This document shows positions 16,520 to 26,810 of a DNA stretch of 64,000 nt, one piece after another. Under the pieces are notes generated by a model. It saw only the letters and a program-made list of their open reading frames with translations. It was not told the DNA's origin and searched no databases. The DNA is from an uncultured Lutibacter sp. (GTDB lineage: Bacteria > Bacteroidota > Bacteroidia > Flavobacteriales > Flavobacteriaceae). The position numbers and the translations under genes were made by a program. Each line of letters opens with the position of its first letter. The first letter of the stretch is position 1. The DNA lies in the NCBI RefSeq assembly GCF_947495725.1, contig NZ_CANLZZ010000005.1:186001-250000 (forward strand), given 5' to 3'.

Positions 16520-17722
16520 CTACAAAAATAACAAATTTATATCTCTATATGGTAAATTAAACCAATCGGCAACCGTTTTATTTGTTAATATTCCGTGGTA
16601 AAAATACATTCCCTTTTGTAAGCTTTTATCAAATCTAATAGCATTTTCAAAACCACCTTCTTCTGCAATATTTGATAAATAAGGAGTGAAAATGTTACTA
16701 ATTGAAACAGAGGCAGTTCTAGAATATCTAGAAGGTATATTTGGGACACAATAATGAATTACACCATATTTATCAATAGTTGGGTTTTTGTGCGTAGTAA
16801 CCTCTGAAGTTTCAAAACATCCACCTCTATCTATACTAACATCAACAATAACCGATCCCGATTTCATTTGTTCAACCATTCCTTCTGTAACTAAAATGGG
16901 TGATCTGGAAATCCCTCTTACGGCACCAATTGCAATATCACACCTCATTAAGGCTTTTTGTAAGGTTTTTGGTTGAATAGTTGATGTGTAAATTGGTCGT
17001 CCTAATCGATGTTGTATGCTTCTTAATTTGGTTAGGGAATTATCGAATATTTTTACGTTTGCACCTAAACCTAATGCAGATTTTGCAGCAAATTCGGCAA
17101 CCGTACCAGCACCTAAAATAACAACTTCTGTTGGTGGAACACCGCATATATTTCCTAATAATAATCCATTACCATCTTTATCGCCGCTCATCATTTCGGC
17201 GGCAATTAATATGGAGGCAGTTCCGGCAATTTCACTTAACGATTTAACTACCGAATATACACCATGTTCATCTCTAATATAATCAAAAGCAACAGCACTT
17301 ATACGTTTGCTTGCCAAAGCTTCAAAATATTTTTTTGTTTGTGTTTTTAATTGTAACGCAGAAAATAAAATACTTTGAGGATTCATTAAATCAATTTCAT
17401 CAAAAGAAGGTGGCTCTACTTTTAATACAATATTGCATCCAAATACTTCTTTTACATCGTAAGAAATTTTTGCACCTGCTTCGGAGTATTCCTTGTCAGA
17501 AAAATGTGCACCATCACCTGCACCAGTTTCAATAATAAATTTATGACCTTGATTTGTTAATGCTCCCACTGCATCAGGTGTTAAACAAACTCGTTTTTCT
17601 TGATAATGGGTTTCTTTAGGGATACCAATTACCAGTTCTCCTTTTTGTTTGCGAATCTCTAAAGTTTCCTCTTGAGGAATTAATTCGTGCACACTAAATG
17701 GTGAAGATTGTTTTTTACTCAT
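16520..17722 (-). CDS. ald: Alanine dehydrogenase
   Basis: Oxidises L-alanine to pyruvate with NAD+ (or the reverse). The 400-aa protein has the AlaDH/PNT N-terminal domain with IGIPKETHYQEKRVCLTPDA (about residues 32-51) and the NAD-binding VVILGAGTVAEFAAKSALGL (about 200-219). The signature VDVSIDRGGCFETS follows (about 300-313). It has an N-terminal extension of about 25 residues relative to Bacillus Ald, common in Bacteroidota. It overlaps tsaE by 8 nt in the porX-tsaE-ald-DUF4258 cluster. Confidence 0.92.
   Translation of the reverse strand: MSKKQSSPFSVHELIPQEETLEIRKQKGELVIGIPKETHYQEKRVCLTPDAVGALTNQGHKFIIETGAGDGAHFSDKEYSEAGAKISYDVKEVFGCNIVLKVEPPSFDEIDLMNPQSILFSALQLKTQTKKYFEALASKRISAVAFDYIRDEHGVYSVVKSLSEIAGTASILIAAEMMSGDKDGNGLLLGNICGVPPTEVVILGAGTVAEFAAKSALGLGANVKIFDNSLTKLRSIQHRLGRPIYTSTIQPKTLQKALMRCDIAIGAVRGISRSPILVTEGMVEQMKSGSVIVDVSIDRGGCFETSEVTTHKNPTIDKYGVIHYCVPNIPSRYSRTASVSISNIFTPYLSNIAEEGGFENAIRFDKSLQKGMYFYHGILTNKTVADWFNLPYRDINLLFL
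16523..16530 (-). promoter_or_regulatory. -7 box TATTTTTG inside the end of ald, 4 nt before the DUF4258 ATG
   Basis: Minus strand TATTTTTG. With transcription starting about 4 nt after such a box, the mRNA would begin at or next to the AUG (leaderless). Confidence 0.4.
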
Positions 17723-18131
17723 TATTTTTAACTTCTATAGTTCGTTGTTGGTTGTTATCTAAAGTAATTGTAATGTTTACCGATTTTAAAGGTAGTAAAT
17801 TTTCAACTTTATTTGGCCATTCTACCAAACACCAACTATTACTGTAAAAATATTCCTCAATTCCCATGTCTAATGCTTCTTCTTCATCGTTAATTCTATA
17901 AAAATCGAAATGATAAACTTTTTCATTTTCAGAAGTGTGATATTCATTAACAAGTGAGAAAGTAGGGGAACTAACATTGTCTAAAACACCTAGTTGGCGT
18001 ACTATTTCCTTTATTAATGTGGTTTTACCAACTCCCATTTCACCATAAAATAACAACACTTTTTGTTGTGCTGCTTCAATTACATCACTCGCAATTTGAG
18101 GTAATTGTCCTAACGTGTAATTTTTTTTCAT
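17715..18131 (-). CDS. tsaE: tRNA threonylcarbamoyladenosine biosynthesis protein TsaE
   Basis: P-loop ATPase that supports TsaB-TsaD in forming t6A37 on ANN-decoding tRNAs. The 138-aa protein has Walker A GEMGVGKTTLIKEI (about residues 30-43), the following SPTFSLVNEY, HFDFYRI and the C-terminal WPNKVENLLP. All are standard TsaE motifs. Located between porX and ald with an 8-nt overlap into ald. Confidence 0.95.
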   Translation of the reverse strand: MKKNYTLGQLPQIASDVIEAAQQKVLLFYGEMGVGKTTLIKEIVRQLGVLDNVSSPTFSLVNEYHTSENEKVYHFDFYRINDEEEALDMGIEEYFYSNSWCLVEWPNKVENLLPLKSVNITITLDNNQQRTIEVKNNE

Positions 18132-18138
18132 ATAAATT

Positions 18139-18160
18139 GGCTATTTGCTATAGGCTATTT
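18139..18160. repeat. Short direct repeat in the porX-tsaE spacer
   Basis: GGCTATTT occurs twice (18139-18146 and 18153-18160) with a 14-nt period in the 38-nt spacer, followed by CAATAGC. It may be a small dispersed repeat or a slippage product; no function is claimed. Confidence 0.4.
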
Positions 18161-18169
18161 ACCAATAGC

Positions 18170-19720
18170 TTATTTAGGTGCAAATATAGCACAAGGAATT
18201 ATCATTTCCTCTAAAGAAATTCCACCATGTTGGTAAGTATTTCTATAATATTTAACAAAATGATTGTAATTATTGGGATATGCGAAAAAATAATCTTCTT
18301 TTGCAAAAATAAACGAGCTACTCATAGACAATGAAGGAAGCATAATATCTTTTGGATTTTTAACAGCAAATACTTCTTTTTCTTCAAAGGATAAACTTTT
18401 TCCAGTTTTATATCTTAAATTAGAACTTATATTTTTATCTCCAATTACTTTTGATGGCACTTTGGCATTTATAGTTCCGTGGTCTGTTGTAATAATAAGT
18501 TTTAAACCTAAGGTTTGCGCTTTTTGAATCATTTCAAACAATGGCGAATTTATAAACCAGCTATTTGTTAACGATCTATAGGCTTTATCGTCACTTGCCA
18601 ACTCTTTTATTACCTCCATTTCAGTTTTTGCATGAGATAACATATCAACAAAGTTGTATACAATAACCGTTAAGTCATTTTGTTTAACCGAATTAAAATT
18701 ATCGGATAATTGTTTACCCGATTTTAAATTGGTAATTTTTAAGTATTCTGCCTTTATATTTTCCCGTAGCCTGCTTAACTGTGCTTTAAGAAATTCTTCT
18801 TCATAAAGGTTTTTACCACCTTCATCTGGATCGTTTTTCCATAAATTGGGGTGTTTTTGCTCCATTTCTAAAGGCATTAATCCTGAAAATATAGAATTTC
18901 TCGCATATTGTGTTGCAGTAGGTAAAATACTAAAATAAGGTATTTCTTTTATTTTTTTATAATATTTATTTATGCTTTTTTCTACAATACTAAATTGGTC
19001 ATATCTTAAATTATCAATTATAACTAATAGTGTACCCGAAGCATCTTTTACTTCAGGTAATATAATTTTTTTGAATAAGTTATTAGATAAAACTGGCGCA
19101 TTTTCAGGATCATTAATCCAATCTTGATAATTTTTTTTAATGAATTTAAAAAATAATGAATTCGCTTCTTGTTTTTGACTTTCAAGAATCTCTACCATTC
19201 CTGTGTCATTAATATCTTCAAGTTCTAATTCCCAGTAAATTAGTTTTTTGTAAATGTCCACCCAATCTTCATATGAATTAACCATGGCTAAATCCATGGA
19301 GATTTTTCTAAATTCTTGTTGGTAATTTGAAGTAGTTTTTTCGGAAATTAAACGAGAGTGATCTAGATTTTTCTTTAAACTTAAAAGAATTTGATTTGGA
19401 TTAACTGGTTTTATTAAATAATCGGCTATTTTGTTTCCAATAGCATCTTCCATAATATATTCTTCCTCACTTTTTGTAATCATTACAATAGGAAGATTTG
19501 CTTTTTTACTTTTAATTTCACTAAGAGTTTCCAAGCCGCTTAAGCCCGGCATATTTTCGTCTAAAAAAACAATGTCGTAATTATTTTCTTCACATAAATC
19601 TATTGCATCGGCACCATTATTACATTTGGTAACGGTGTATCCTTTCTTTTCTAAAAAAAGAATGTGCGGTTTTAATAAATCTATTTCATCATCAACCCAT
19701 AAAATGCTTATTCCACCCAT
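18170..19720 (-). CDS. porX: PorX, two-component response regulator with PglZ-type phosphatase domain
   Basis: Response regulator of the type IX secretion system. The 516-aa protein has an N-terminal receiver domain: ILWVDDEIDLLKPH with the acidic pair, the phospho-acceptor Asp54 in VFLDENMPG, and Lys in DYLIKPVNP. A helical linker and a C-terminal alkaline-phosphatase-superfamily (PglZ) domain follow, with LLVIIDNLRYDQF, TTDHGTINA and QHGGISLEEMIIP carrying metal-binding Asp and His. This architecture is specific to PorX of T9SS-bearing Bacteroidota. The partner histidine kinase PorY is not in the window. First gene of the cluster with tsaE and ald. Confidence 0.94.
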   Translation of the reverse strand: MGGISILWVDDEIDLLKPHILFLEKKGYTVTKCNNGADAIDLCEENNYDIVFLDENMPGLSGLETLSEIKSKKANLPIVMITKSEEEYIMEDAIGNKIADYLIKPVNPNQILLSLKKNLDHSRLISEKTTSNYQQEFRKISMDLAMVNSYEDWVDIYKKLIYWELELEDINDTGMVEILESQKQEANSLFFKFIKKNYQDWINDPENAPVLSNNLFKKIILPEVKDASGTLLVIIDNLRYDQFSIVEKSINKYYKKIKEIPYFSILPTATQYARNSIFSGLMPLEMEQKHPNLWKNDPDEGGKNLYEEEFLKAQLSRLRENIKAEYLKITNLKSGKQLSDNFNSVKQNDLTVIVYNFVDMLSHAKTEMEVIKELASDDKAYRSLTNSWFINSPLFEMIQKAQTLGLKLIITTDHGTINAKVPSKVIGDKNISSNLRYKTGKSLSFEEKEVFAVKNPKDIMLPSLSMSSSFIFAKEDYFFAYPNNYNHFVKYYRNTYQHGGISLEEMIIPCAIFAPK

Positions 19721-19725
19721 ATTGT

Positions 19726-19733
19726 TATCTTTG
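19726..19733 (+). promoter_or_regulatory. -7 box TATCTTTG before the HD-domain gene
   Basis: Fits TAnnTTTG, 25 nt before the TTG start at 19759. It lies in the divergent spacer with porX. Confidence 0.4.
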
Positions 19734-19758
19734 CATTATTATTAATAAATAATTTATT

Positions 19759-20985
19759 TTGAACGATAAAATAACGAACAAACTTAAAATACTTAACGAC
19801 CCAATTTACGGCTTTATTGTTATTCCTAACCCATTAATCTTCGATTTAATTCAACATTCTTATTTTCAGCGTTTAAGAAGAATTACTCAAATGGGATTAT
19901 CGCATTTAGTGTATCCAGGAGCACATCATACGCGGTTTCATCATGCTATTGGCTGTATGCATTTAATGCAAAAAGCAGTAAGTGTTTTAAGATTTAAAGG
20001 AGTCGAAATATCAGAAGAAGAAGCAAATGCAGTTTACATTGCAATTTTATTACACGATATAGGTCACGGTCCGTTTTCACACGCATTAGAGCAAAGTATT
20101 GTTACAGGTATACATCATGAGTCTATTTCATTAAAATTTATGGAAGCACTTAATGATGAGTTTGATGGAAAGCTATCTTTAGCTATTACAATTTTTAAAG
20201 GAAATTACCATCGTAAATTTTTATATCAATTAATTTCTAGTCAGTTAGATACAGATAGATTGGATTATTTAAAACGAGATAGTTTTTATACCGGTGTTGC
20301 CGAAGGAAATATCAATGCCGAACGTTTAATTACAATGTTAAATGTAAAAGAAGACAATTTAGTTGTTGAAGAAAAAGGAATATATTCAGTAGAAAAATTT
20401 ATTGTAGCCAGAAGGTTAATGTATTGGCAGGTTTATTTGCATAAAACAGGATTGGTTGCAGAAAAATTATTAGAAAAAATATTAAAAAGAGCTAATGAGT
20501 TGGCTCTTTCGGGAAAAGAATTACCAGCAAGTAAAGCTTTTACTTATTTTTTAAAGCATCAAATTGATGAAAATAATTTTGATTTTAAAACACTTAAAAC
20601 CTTCTCTAGATTAGATGATTATGATGTTTTATCGGCAATTAAAGATTGGATATCTAATGAAGATAGTATTATTTCAAAATTATCAGAAAGTTTAATAAAT
20701 AGAAGATTACCAAAAGTTATTTTACAAAATAAACCTTTTACTAATAGTCAAAAAGAAGAAGTTAGAAATGGTGTAATGAAAACTTTTGGGTATACAAAAA
20801 ATGAGGTAGATTACTTTGTTTACACAGGTGAAATCTCCAATCAAGCATATAATGCTACGGAAAATACAATTAAACTCTTATATAAAAATGGAGAAATTAA
20901 AGATGTTGTGGAAGCATCGGACCATTTAAATATCCAAGCACTTTCAAAGCCAGTTTATAAGTATTACATGTGTTATCCAAAGTAA
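19759..20985 (+). CDS. HD domain-containing phosphohydrolase (dGTPase-like)
   Basis: Predicted metal-dependent phosphohydrolase of the dNTPase/SAMHD1-like group, 408 aa. HD residues are visible as [12 protein letters not shown] (first His), [15 protein letters not shown] (HD pair) and the later [14 protein letters not shown]sp. The start is a TTG directly followed by [18 protein letters not shown], which matches the usual N-terminus of this family in flavobacteria. The natural substrate is not deducible. It lies just upstream of the lipid A genes but has the separate lpxD promoter after it. Confidence 0.85.
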   Translation: MNDKITNKLKILNDPIYGFIVIPNPLIFDLIQHSYFQRLRRITQMGLSHLVYPGAHHTRFHHAIGCMHLMQKAVSVLRFKGVEISEEEANAVYIAILLHDIGHGPFSHALEQSIVTGIHHESISLKFMEALNDEFDGKLSLAITIFKGNYHRKFLYQLISSQLDTDRLDYLKRDSFYTGVAEGNINAERLITMLNVKEDNLVVEEKGIYSVEKFIVARRLMYWQVYLHKTGLVAEKLLEKILKRANELALSGKELPASKAFTYFLKHQIDENNFDFKTLKTFSRLDDYDVLSAIKDWISNEDSIISKLSESLINRRLPKVILQNKPFTNSQKEEVRNGVMKTFGYTKNEVDYFVYTGEISNQAYNATENTIKLLYKNGEIKDVVEASDHLNIQALSKPVYKYYMCYPK

Positions 20986-21008
20986 TAGGTATAGTTATTC
21001 TTTTTTTT

Positions 21009-21016
21009 TACTTTTG
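21009..21016 (+). promoter_or_regulatory. -7 box TACTTTTG, 6 nt before lpxD
   Basis: Fits TAnnTTTG immediately upstream of the ATG at 21023, predicting an almost leaderless transcript for the lipid A operon. The upstream TTG at 21014 that would lengthen LpxD lies within this box. Confidence 0.5.
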
Positions 21017-21022
21017 TCGTTA

Positions 21023-22066
21023 ATGAAATTTACAGCAAATCAAATAGCAGAAATTTTAGGTGGAGAAATAATAGGTGATGCTAGTGTTGAGGTTTTTAAA
21101 CTTTCTAAAATAGAAGAAGGTGATAGCGGATCACTCACGTTTTTATCGAATCCTAAATATGAGCAACATATATATTCTACAAAAGCTACAATAGCTATTG
21201 TAAATAAAGACTTTTTACCCAAAGAGAAACTTAAAACTACCTTAATTTTGGTAGATGACGCACGTATAAGTTTTTCAACCTTATTAGAGTATTATAGCCA
21301 AGTAAAACTACATAAATCGGGTATTGAAACACCATCATTTATAAGTGATTCGGCATCTATAGGTAGTGAAATTTATTTGGGAGCATTCGCATATATTGGA
21401 AATGATGTAAAAATTGGAGACAATGTAAAAATTTATCCAAATAGCTACATTGGAAATAATGTTACAATTCGAGATAATACCACTATTTTTTCGGGAGTTA
21501 AGATATATTCTGAAACAATAATTGGAAATAATTGTGTAATTCATTCAAACTCCGTTATTGGATCAGATGGATTTGGATTTGCTCCAAATGATGATGGTAA
21601 TTATTCTAAGATACCACATATTGGAAATGTAATAATTGAAGATAACGTTGAAATAGGTGCTTCAACTACAATTGATAGAGCAACATTAGGTTCTACAATT
21701 ATTAAAGCAGGTGTTAAATTAGACAATCAAATTCAAATAGCACATAACGTAGAGATTGGATCTAATACTGTAATTGCCGCTCAAACAGGTATTGCGGGTT
21801 CTACTAAAATTGGAGAGAATTGCATGATAGGTGGACAAGTAGGAATTGTAGGTCATATGAATATTGGAAATAATGTTCGCATTCAAGCTCAAACAGGAGT
21901 TGCGCGACATATTAAAGATAATGAGGTAATACAAGGAACACCAGCATTTGGATATAACGATTTTAATAAGTCGTACGTTTATTTTAAAAAATTACCCGAT
22001 TTGGTTTCAAATATAAATATGTTAGAAAAGGAAATTAAAGCTTTAAAGGAGAAATATGAGTATTAA
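21023..22066 (+). CDS. lpxD: UDP-3-O-acylglucosamine N-acyltransferase LpxD
   Basis: Adds the second 3-hydroxyacyl chain in lipid A synthesis. The 347-aa protein starts [19 protein letters not shown], has a uridine-binding N-terminal domain and a left-handed beta-helix of hexapeptide repeats (about residues 100-310). The catalytic His region [13 protein letters not shown] and the second conserved His in [12 protein letters not shown] are both present. The longest frame begins at a TTG at 21014 inside the -7 box, so the ATG at 21023 is preferred. It overlaps lpxC-fabZ by 11 nt. Confidence 0.95.
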   Translation: MKFTANQIAEILGGEIIGDASVEVFKLSKIEEGDSGSLTFLSNPKYEQHIYSTKATIAIVNKDFLPKEKLKTTLILVDDARISFSTLLEYYSQVKLHKSGIETPSFISDSASIGSEIYLGAFAYIGNDVKIGDNVKIYPNSYIGNNVTIRDNTTIFSGVKIYSETIIGNNCVIHSNSVIGSDGFGFAPNDDGNYSKIPHIGNVIIEDNVEIGASTTIDRATLGSTIIKAGVKLDNQIQIAHNVEIGSNTVIAAQTGIAGSTKIGENCMIGGQVGIVGHMNIGNNVRIQAQTGVARHIKDNEVIQGTPAFGYNDFNKSYVYFKKLPDLVSNINMLEKEIKALKEKYEY

Positions 22067-23453
22067 ACAAAAAACAATTAAGAATGAGGTAACACTCTCT
22101 GGTGTAGGATTACATACCGGAAATAAAGTTACCATGACTTTTAAACCTGCACCAATTAATAACGGGTATGCTTTTGTTAGAATAGATTTAGAAGGTGAGC
22201 CCATTATTGAAGCAAGTGCAGAATATGTAGTAAACACCCAAAGAGGAACAAACTTAGAAAAAAGAGGAGTTACCGTAAATACATCAGAACACGTTTTAGC
22301 TGCAGTTGTTGCCTTAGGAATTGACAACATTATAATTGAAATAAATGCTCCCGAACCTCCTATTATGGACGGCTCATCAAAACATTTTGTTGAAGCTTTG
22401 GAAAAAGCTGGAATTCTTGAGCAAGATGCAGAAGTTGAAGAATATGTAGTTAAAGAAATTATTTCTTACAAGGATGAAGCAACAGGAAGTGAGCTTATTT
22501 TAATGCCATCCGATCAATATCAAATTACTACAATGGTTGATTTTGGAACCAAAGTTTTAGGTACACAAAATGCAACCTTAAATTCTTTATCCGAATTTAA
22601 AAAAGAAATTTCTGACGCGCGAACATTTAGCTTTTTACATGAACTTGAAATGTTGCTAGATAATGACTTAATTAAAGGAGGTGATTTGAATAATGCAATT
22701 GTTTACGTAGATAAGGAAATTTCTGAAGCAACAAAAAACAAATTAAAAAAAGCGTTTAATAAAGATTCTTTAACTGTAAAGCCAAATGGTATTTTAGATA
22801 ATTTAACTTTGAGATGGGCAAATGAAGCTGCTCGTCATAAATTATTAGATGTTATTGGTGATTTAGCCCTTGTAGGAACAAGAATAAAAGGAAAAGTAAT
22901 TGCAAATAAACCAGGTCACCTAGTAAATACTGTGTTTGCAAAAAAGTTACAGAAAATTATTAAACAAGAAAAAAGAAATTACGTTCCAAAATACGATTTA
23001 AATCAACCACCTCTAATGGATATCCATAAAATTATGGATATTCTTCCGCATAGACCACCTTTTTTATTAATTGATAGAATTATTGAACTATCTGATAGAC
23101 ATGTGGTTGGAATGAAAAACGTTACAATGAATGAAGGATTTTTTGTAGGACATTTTCCAGGAGCTCCAGTTATGCCAGGTGTTTTACAAGTAGAGGCTAT
23201 GGCACAATGCGGTGGTGTTTTAGTTTTAAGTACCGTTCCTGATCCAGAAAATTACTTAACTTATTTCATGAAAATGGATAATGTTAAGTTTAAACAAAAA
23301 GTATTACCAGGAGATACATTAATATTTAAAGCAGAATTAATAACACCAATAAGACGTGGAATATGCCATATGCAATCCTACGGATATGCTAACGGAAAAT
23401 TAGTTGTTGAGGCAGAGTTAATGGCGCAAATAGCAAAAAAACCAAAAGAATAA
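22056..23453 (+). CDS. lpxC-fabZ: Bifunctional LpxC deacetylase / FabZ dehydratase
   Basis: Fusion of UDP-3-O-acyl-GlcNAc deacetylase (committed lipid A step) with 3-hydroxyacyl-ACP dehydratase (fatty acid elongation). LpxC spans about residues 1-305 with zinc ligand His79 in TSEHVLAA and the [17 protein letters not shown] block (second His and Asp). FabZ occupies about 315-465 with [13 protein letters not shown], the catalytic His in [11 protein letters not shown] and Glu in VEAMAQ. This fusion is standard in Bacteroidota. It overlaps lpxD (11 nt) and lpxA (1 nt). Confidence 0.97.
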   Translation: MSIKQKTIKNEVTLSGVGLHTGNKVTMTFKPAPINNGYAFVRIDLEGEPIIEASAEYVVNTQRGTNLEKRGVTVNTSEHVLAAVVALGIDNIIIEINAPEPPIMDGSSKHFVEALEKAGILEQDAEVEEYVVKEIISYKDEATGSELILMPSDQYQITTMVDFGTKVLGTQNATLNSLSEFKKEISDARTFSFLHELEMLLDNDLIKGGDLNNAIVYVDKEISEATKNKLKKAFNKDSLTVKPNGILDNLTLRWANEAARHKLLDVIGDLALVGTRIKGKVIANKPGHLVNTVFAKKLQKIIKQEKRNYVPKYDLNQPPLMDIHKIMDILPHRPPFLLIDRIIELSDRHVVGMKNVTMNEGFFVGHFPGAPVMPGVLQVEAMAQCGGVLVLSTVPDPENYLTYFMKMDNVKFKQKVLPGDTLIFKAELITPIRRGICHMQSYGYANGKLVVEAELMAQIAKKPKE

Positions 23454-24235
23454 TGAACCAACCATTAGCATATATACATCCGGGTGCAAAAATTGCTAGG
23501 AATGTAGTAGTAGAACCTTTCACAACAATTCATAACAATGTAGAAATAGGTTCGGGAACTTGGATAGGGTCTAATGTTACAATCATGGAAGGCGCTAGGA
23601 TAGGAGAAAATTGTAGAATTTTTCCAGGAGCAGTAATTTCAGCAATTCCTCAAGATTTAAAATTTGACGGAGAGGATTCATTAGCAATTATTGGAAATAA
23701 TACCACAATTAGAGAATGTGTAACTGTTAACCGAGGTACTAAAGCTTTGGGTAAAACACAAATTGGAAATAACTGCTTAATAATGGCAACTTCACATATT
23801 GCACATGATTGCATTATTGGTGATAATTGTATTTTAGCAAATGGATCAGTTATTGCGGGTCATGTTACAGTAGGAGACTTTGCTATATTAAGTGGCTTGG
23901 TTGCTGTTCACCAATTTATTCACATCGGTGAACATGCAATGGTTTCTGGAGGTTCTTTAGTTAGAAAAGATGTTCCTCCTTTTACAAAAGCCGGAAAAGA
24001 GCCATTATCTTATGTAGGAATTAACTCAATTGGATTGAGAAGAAGAGGTTTCGACACAGAAAAAATTAGAGAGATTCAGAATATTTATAGATTTTTATAT
24101 CAGAAAAACTACAATAATACACAGGCGTTAGAAATTATTGAAGCTGATATGGAAGCAACAAAAGAAAGAGATCAAATAATTCTTTTCATAAAAAATTCTC
24201 AGAGAGGAATAATGAAAGGTTATACAGGAAGTTAA
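23453..24235 (+). CDS. lpxA: UDP-N-acetylglucosamine acyltransferase LpxA
   Basis: First enzyme of lipid A synthesis, transferring a 3-hydroxyacyl chain from ACP to UDP-GlcNAc. The 260-aa left-handed beta-helix protein starts NQPLAYIHPGAKIARNVVVE and has the catalytic-His region HIAHDCIIGDNC, HVTVGDFA and the helical C-terminus. Length equals that of E. coli LpxA. Third gene of the lipid A operon, joined to lpxC-fabZ by TAATG. Confidence 0.96.
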   Translation: MNQPLAYIHPGAKIARNVVVEPFTTIHNNVEIGSGTWIGSNVTIMEGARIGENCRIFPGAVISAIPQDLKFDGEDSLAIIGNNTTIRECVTVNRGTKALGKTQIGNNCLIMATSHIAHDCIIGDNCILANGSVIAGHVTVGDFAILSGLVAVHQFIHIGEHAMVSGGSLVRKDVPPFTKAGKEPLSYVGINSIGLRRRGFDTEKIREIQNIYRFLYQKNYNNTQALEIIEADMEATKERDQIILFIKNSQRGIMKGYTGS

Positions 24236-24252
24236 AAAAACCAAAATAAATT

Positions 24253-24819
24253 ATGGCAACAACATCAGATATTAGAAATGGATTATGTATCAAACATAAC
24301 AATGATATATATAAAATAGTAGAATTTTTACACGTAAAACCAGGAAAAGGACCTGCTTTTGTTAGAACAAAATTAAAAAGTCTATCATCAGGTAAGGTAT
24401 TAGATAATACATTTCCAGCAGGTAGAAAAATTGAAGATATAAGAGTAGAAACAAGAAAATATCAATTCTTATATCCGGAAGGAAATAGCTACCATTTTAT
24501 GAATACGGAAGATTACAATCAAATTACATTAGAGCGAGAAACTCTTGATGCTCCAGAACTTTTAAAAGAAGGTGAAATTGTAACTGTAATTTTTAATACA
24601 GAAGACGATATGCCATTATCAGTTGATATGCCAGCAAGTGTAATTTTAGAAATTACACATACAGAGCCAGGTGTTAAAGGAAATACAGCAACAAATGCTA
24701 CAAAACCAGCTACAGTTGAAACAGGAGCACAAGTTAATGTACCTTTATTTATTAATGAAGGAGATAAGGTGAAAATTGATACCGCTAAAGGGGCATATTT
24801 AGAGCGTGTTAAAGAATAA
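24253..24819 (+). CDS. efp: Translation elongation factor P
   Basis: Relieves ribosome stalling at polyproline. The 188-aa protein has the three OB/KOW domains. Domain I carries the modification loop VKPGKGPAFVRTKLKSL with the exposed Lys, and the C-terminal signature is INEGDKVKIDTAKGAYLERV. It sits between lpxA and the second lpxD-like gene with gaps of 17 and 11 nt, so it is transcribed with lipid A genes. Confidence 0.96.
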   Translation: MATTSDIRNGLCIKHNNDIYKIVEFLHVKPGKGPAFVRTKLKSLSSGKVLDNTFPAGRKIEDIRVETRKYQFLYPEGNSYHFMNTEDYNQITLERETLDAPELLKEGEIVTVIFNTEDDMPLSVDMPASVILEITHTEPGVKGNTATNATKPATVETGAQVNVPLFINEGDKVKIDTAKGAYLERVKE

Positions 24820-24830
24820 AATAAATAGCT

Positions 24831-25754
24831 ATGAAATTCCCACGCAGCTATAGTTTAGAGGAAATAGCCGAATTGTTAAAAGTTGAATATGTTGGGCCAA
24901 AACATTTTCCTATTTTTGGAATTAACGAAATTCATGTTGTTGAGAAAGGAGATATTGTTTTTGTTGACCATCCAAAATATTACAATAAAGCTTTAGAATC
25001 TAAAGCAACGGTAGTATTAATAAATAAAAAGGTAGAATGTCCAAAAGGTAAAGCGTTATTAATTTCAAAAGATCCTTTTGCAGATTTTAACAAACTTACG
25101 CTTCATTTTAATTCATTTAGATCTTCAAATTTATTAATTTCTGAGTCGGCTAAAATAGGTTTAAACACCATAATTCAGCCAAATGTGTTTATAGGAAACA
25201 ATGTTAAAATTGGTGATAATTGCCTAATTCATCCTAATGTTACTATTTACGATAATTGTATTATTGGAAATAATGTTACAATTCATGCAGGAACTGTTAT
25301 AGGAGCCGATGCATTTTATTATAAAAATAGACCAACAGGGTATGATAAATTAATATCAGGAGGAACTGTTGATATTAAGGATAATGTTGATATTGGTGCT
25401 CTTTGTACAATAGATCGCGGTGTTTCAGGTACAACAACTATTCACAAAGGAACAAAGATTGATAATCAGGTTCAAATAGGACATGATACCATAATTGGAG
25501 AAAAATGTTTAATTGCATCACAATCTGGTATTGCTGGTTGCGTAATTGTGGAAAATGAAGTTACTATTTGGGGGCAGGTTGGTACAAATAGCGGAATTAC
25601 AATAGGTGAAAAAGCTGTTATTTTAGGTCAAACAGGAGTAACTAAATCTGTAAAAGGAGGAAAAACTTATTTTGGAACTCCAGTTGAAGAATCGCGAAAA
25701 AAATTGATAGAAATGGCAAAAATTAAGGAGTTAATTAAATTGCAAAAAAAGTAA
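24831..25754 (+). CDS. LpxD-like UDP-3-O-acylglucosamine N-acyltransferase paralogue
   Basis: A second LpxD-family protein, 307 aa, with an N-terminal LpxD-type domain (MKFPRSYSLEEIAELLKVEY) and hexapeptide repeats. The first conserved His is kept in DNQVQIGHDTIIG, but the second His found in LpxD at 21023 (GIVGHMNIG) is replaced by GTNSGITIG. It is about 40 residues shorter and lacks the C-terminal helix. The role may differ from canonical LpxD, for example another acyl-chain length or a nonclassical nucleotide sugar; this is inference. Gap of 75 nt to sucD. Confidence 0.82.
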   Translation: MKFPRSYSLEEIAELLKVEYVGPKHFPIFGINEIHVVEKGDIVFVDHPKYYNKALESKATVVLINKKVECPKGKALLISKDPFADFNKLTLHFNSFRSSNLLISESAKIGLNTIIQPNVFIGNNVKIGDNCLIHPNVTIYDNCIIGNNVTIHAGTVIGADAFYYKNRPTGYDKLISGGTVDIKDNVDIGALCTIDRGVSGTTTIHKGTKIDNQVQIGHDTIIGEKCLIASQSGIAGCVIVENEVTIWGQVGTNSGITIGEKAVILGQTGVTKSVKGGKTYFGTPVEESRKKLIEMAKIKELIKLQKK

Positions 25755-25829
25755 TATTTCTACTCAACTTATAGAATAAAAAATTAAATTTGTTATAAAA
25801 TCACATTTTCACTTAAAAATTACAGTTAA

Positions 25830-26702
25830 ATGAGCGTTTTAGTTAATAAAAATTCAAATATAATAGTTCAAGGATTTACAGGAGGTGAAGGTACTTTTCA
25901 TGCTACACAAATGATTGAATACGGTACAAATGTAGTTGGTGGAGTTACTCCAGGAAAAGGAGGTCAAACTCATCTTGGTAAACCAGTTTTTAACACCGTT
26001 CAAGAAGCAGTGGATAAAGTTGGTGCAGATACTTCAATTATTTTTGTTCCACCAGCTTTTGCAGCAGATGCTATCATGGAAGCTGCTTCGGCAGGGATTA
26101 AAGTGATAATTTGTATAACAGAAGGCATTCCTGTTGCTGATATGGTAAAAGTAAAAGCTTATATAGATAATAAAGATTGTAGATTGGTAGGTCCAAATTG
26201 CCCAGGTGTTATTACTCCAGGAGAAGCTAAGGTTGGAATTATGCCAGGTTTTATTTTTAGAAAAGGAAATGTTGGAATTGTTTCAAAATCAGGAACATTA
26301 ACTTACGAGGCGGCTGACCAGGTTGTTAAAAAGGGTTATGGAATTACAACTGCAATAGGAATAGGCGGAGATCCAATTATTGGAACAACTACTAAAGAAG
26401 CTGTTGAATTATTGATGAATGATGACGATACAGAATGTATTGTTATGATTGGTGAAATTGGAGGCCAGCTTGAAGCAGAAGCCGCTCAATGGGTGAAAGC
26501 AACAGGGAATAAAAAACCAGTTGTTGGTTTTATTGCTGGGCAAACCGCACCAAAAGGTAGAACTATGGGACACGCAGGAGCAATTGTTGGTGGTAAAGAT
26601 GATACTGCACAAGCAAAAATGGAAATATTAAGGGCTAACGGAATTTATGTGGTTGATTCTCCAGCAAAAATTGGTGAAAAGGTTGCAGAAGTTTTAGGCT
26701 AA
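25830..26702 (+). CDS. sucD: Succinate-CoA ligase, alpha subunit
   Basis: Catalyses substrate-level phosphorylation in the TCA cycle as the alpha subunit of succinyl-CoA synthetase. The 290-aa protein has the CoA-binding [15 protein letters not shown] and [30 protein letters not shown], and the phosphorylated His in [12 protein letters not shown] (about residue 247). The beta subunit sucC is not nearby, which is usual in flavobacteria. Ended by a strong terminator. Confidence 0.96.
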   Translation: MSVLVNKNSNIIVQGFTGGEGTFHATQMIEYGTNVVGGVTPGKGGQTHLGKPVFNTVQEAVDKVGADTSIIFVPPAFAADAIMEAASAGIKVIICITEGIPVADMVKVKAYIDNKDCRLVGPNCPGVITPGEAKVGIMPGFIFRKGNVGIVSKSGTLTYEAADQVVKKGYGITTAIGIGGDPIIGTTTKEAVELLMNDDDTECIVMIGEIGGQLEAEAAQWVKATGNKKPVVGFIAGQTAPKGRTMGHAGAIVGGKDDTAQAKMEILRANGIYVVDSPAKIGEKVAEVLG

Positions 26703-26724
26703 GAATTAAATAATATATAGAATT

Positions 26725-26755
26725 AAAAAAACCTTTGAATTTCAAAGGTTTTTTT
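26725..26755 (+). terminator. Intrinsic terminator after sucD
   Basis: AAAAAAACCTTTGA / TCAAAGGTTTTTTT stem with a 3-nt loop and T run. Confidence 0.88.
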
Positions 26756-26810
26756 TGTTAAAATTGTAAGTAAACTGGGATTGTGTCCACTAACAAAAAA
26801 ATTATTAATT

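Noticed and set aside
22056-23453. LpxC-FabZ fusion as a novelty
   Set aside because: This fusion is well known across Bacteroidota.
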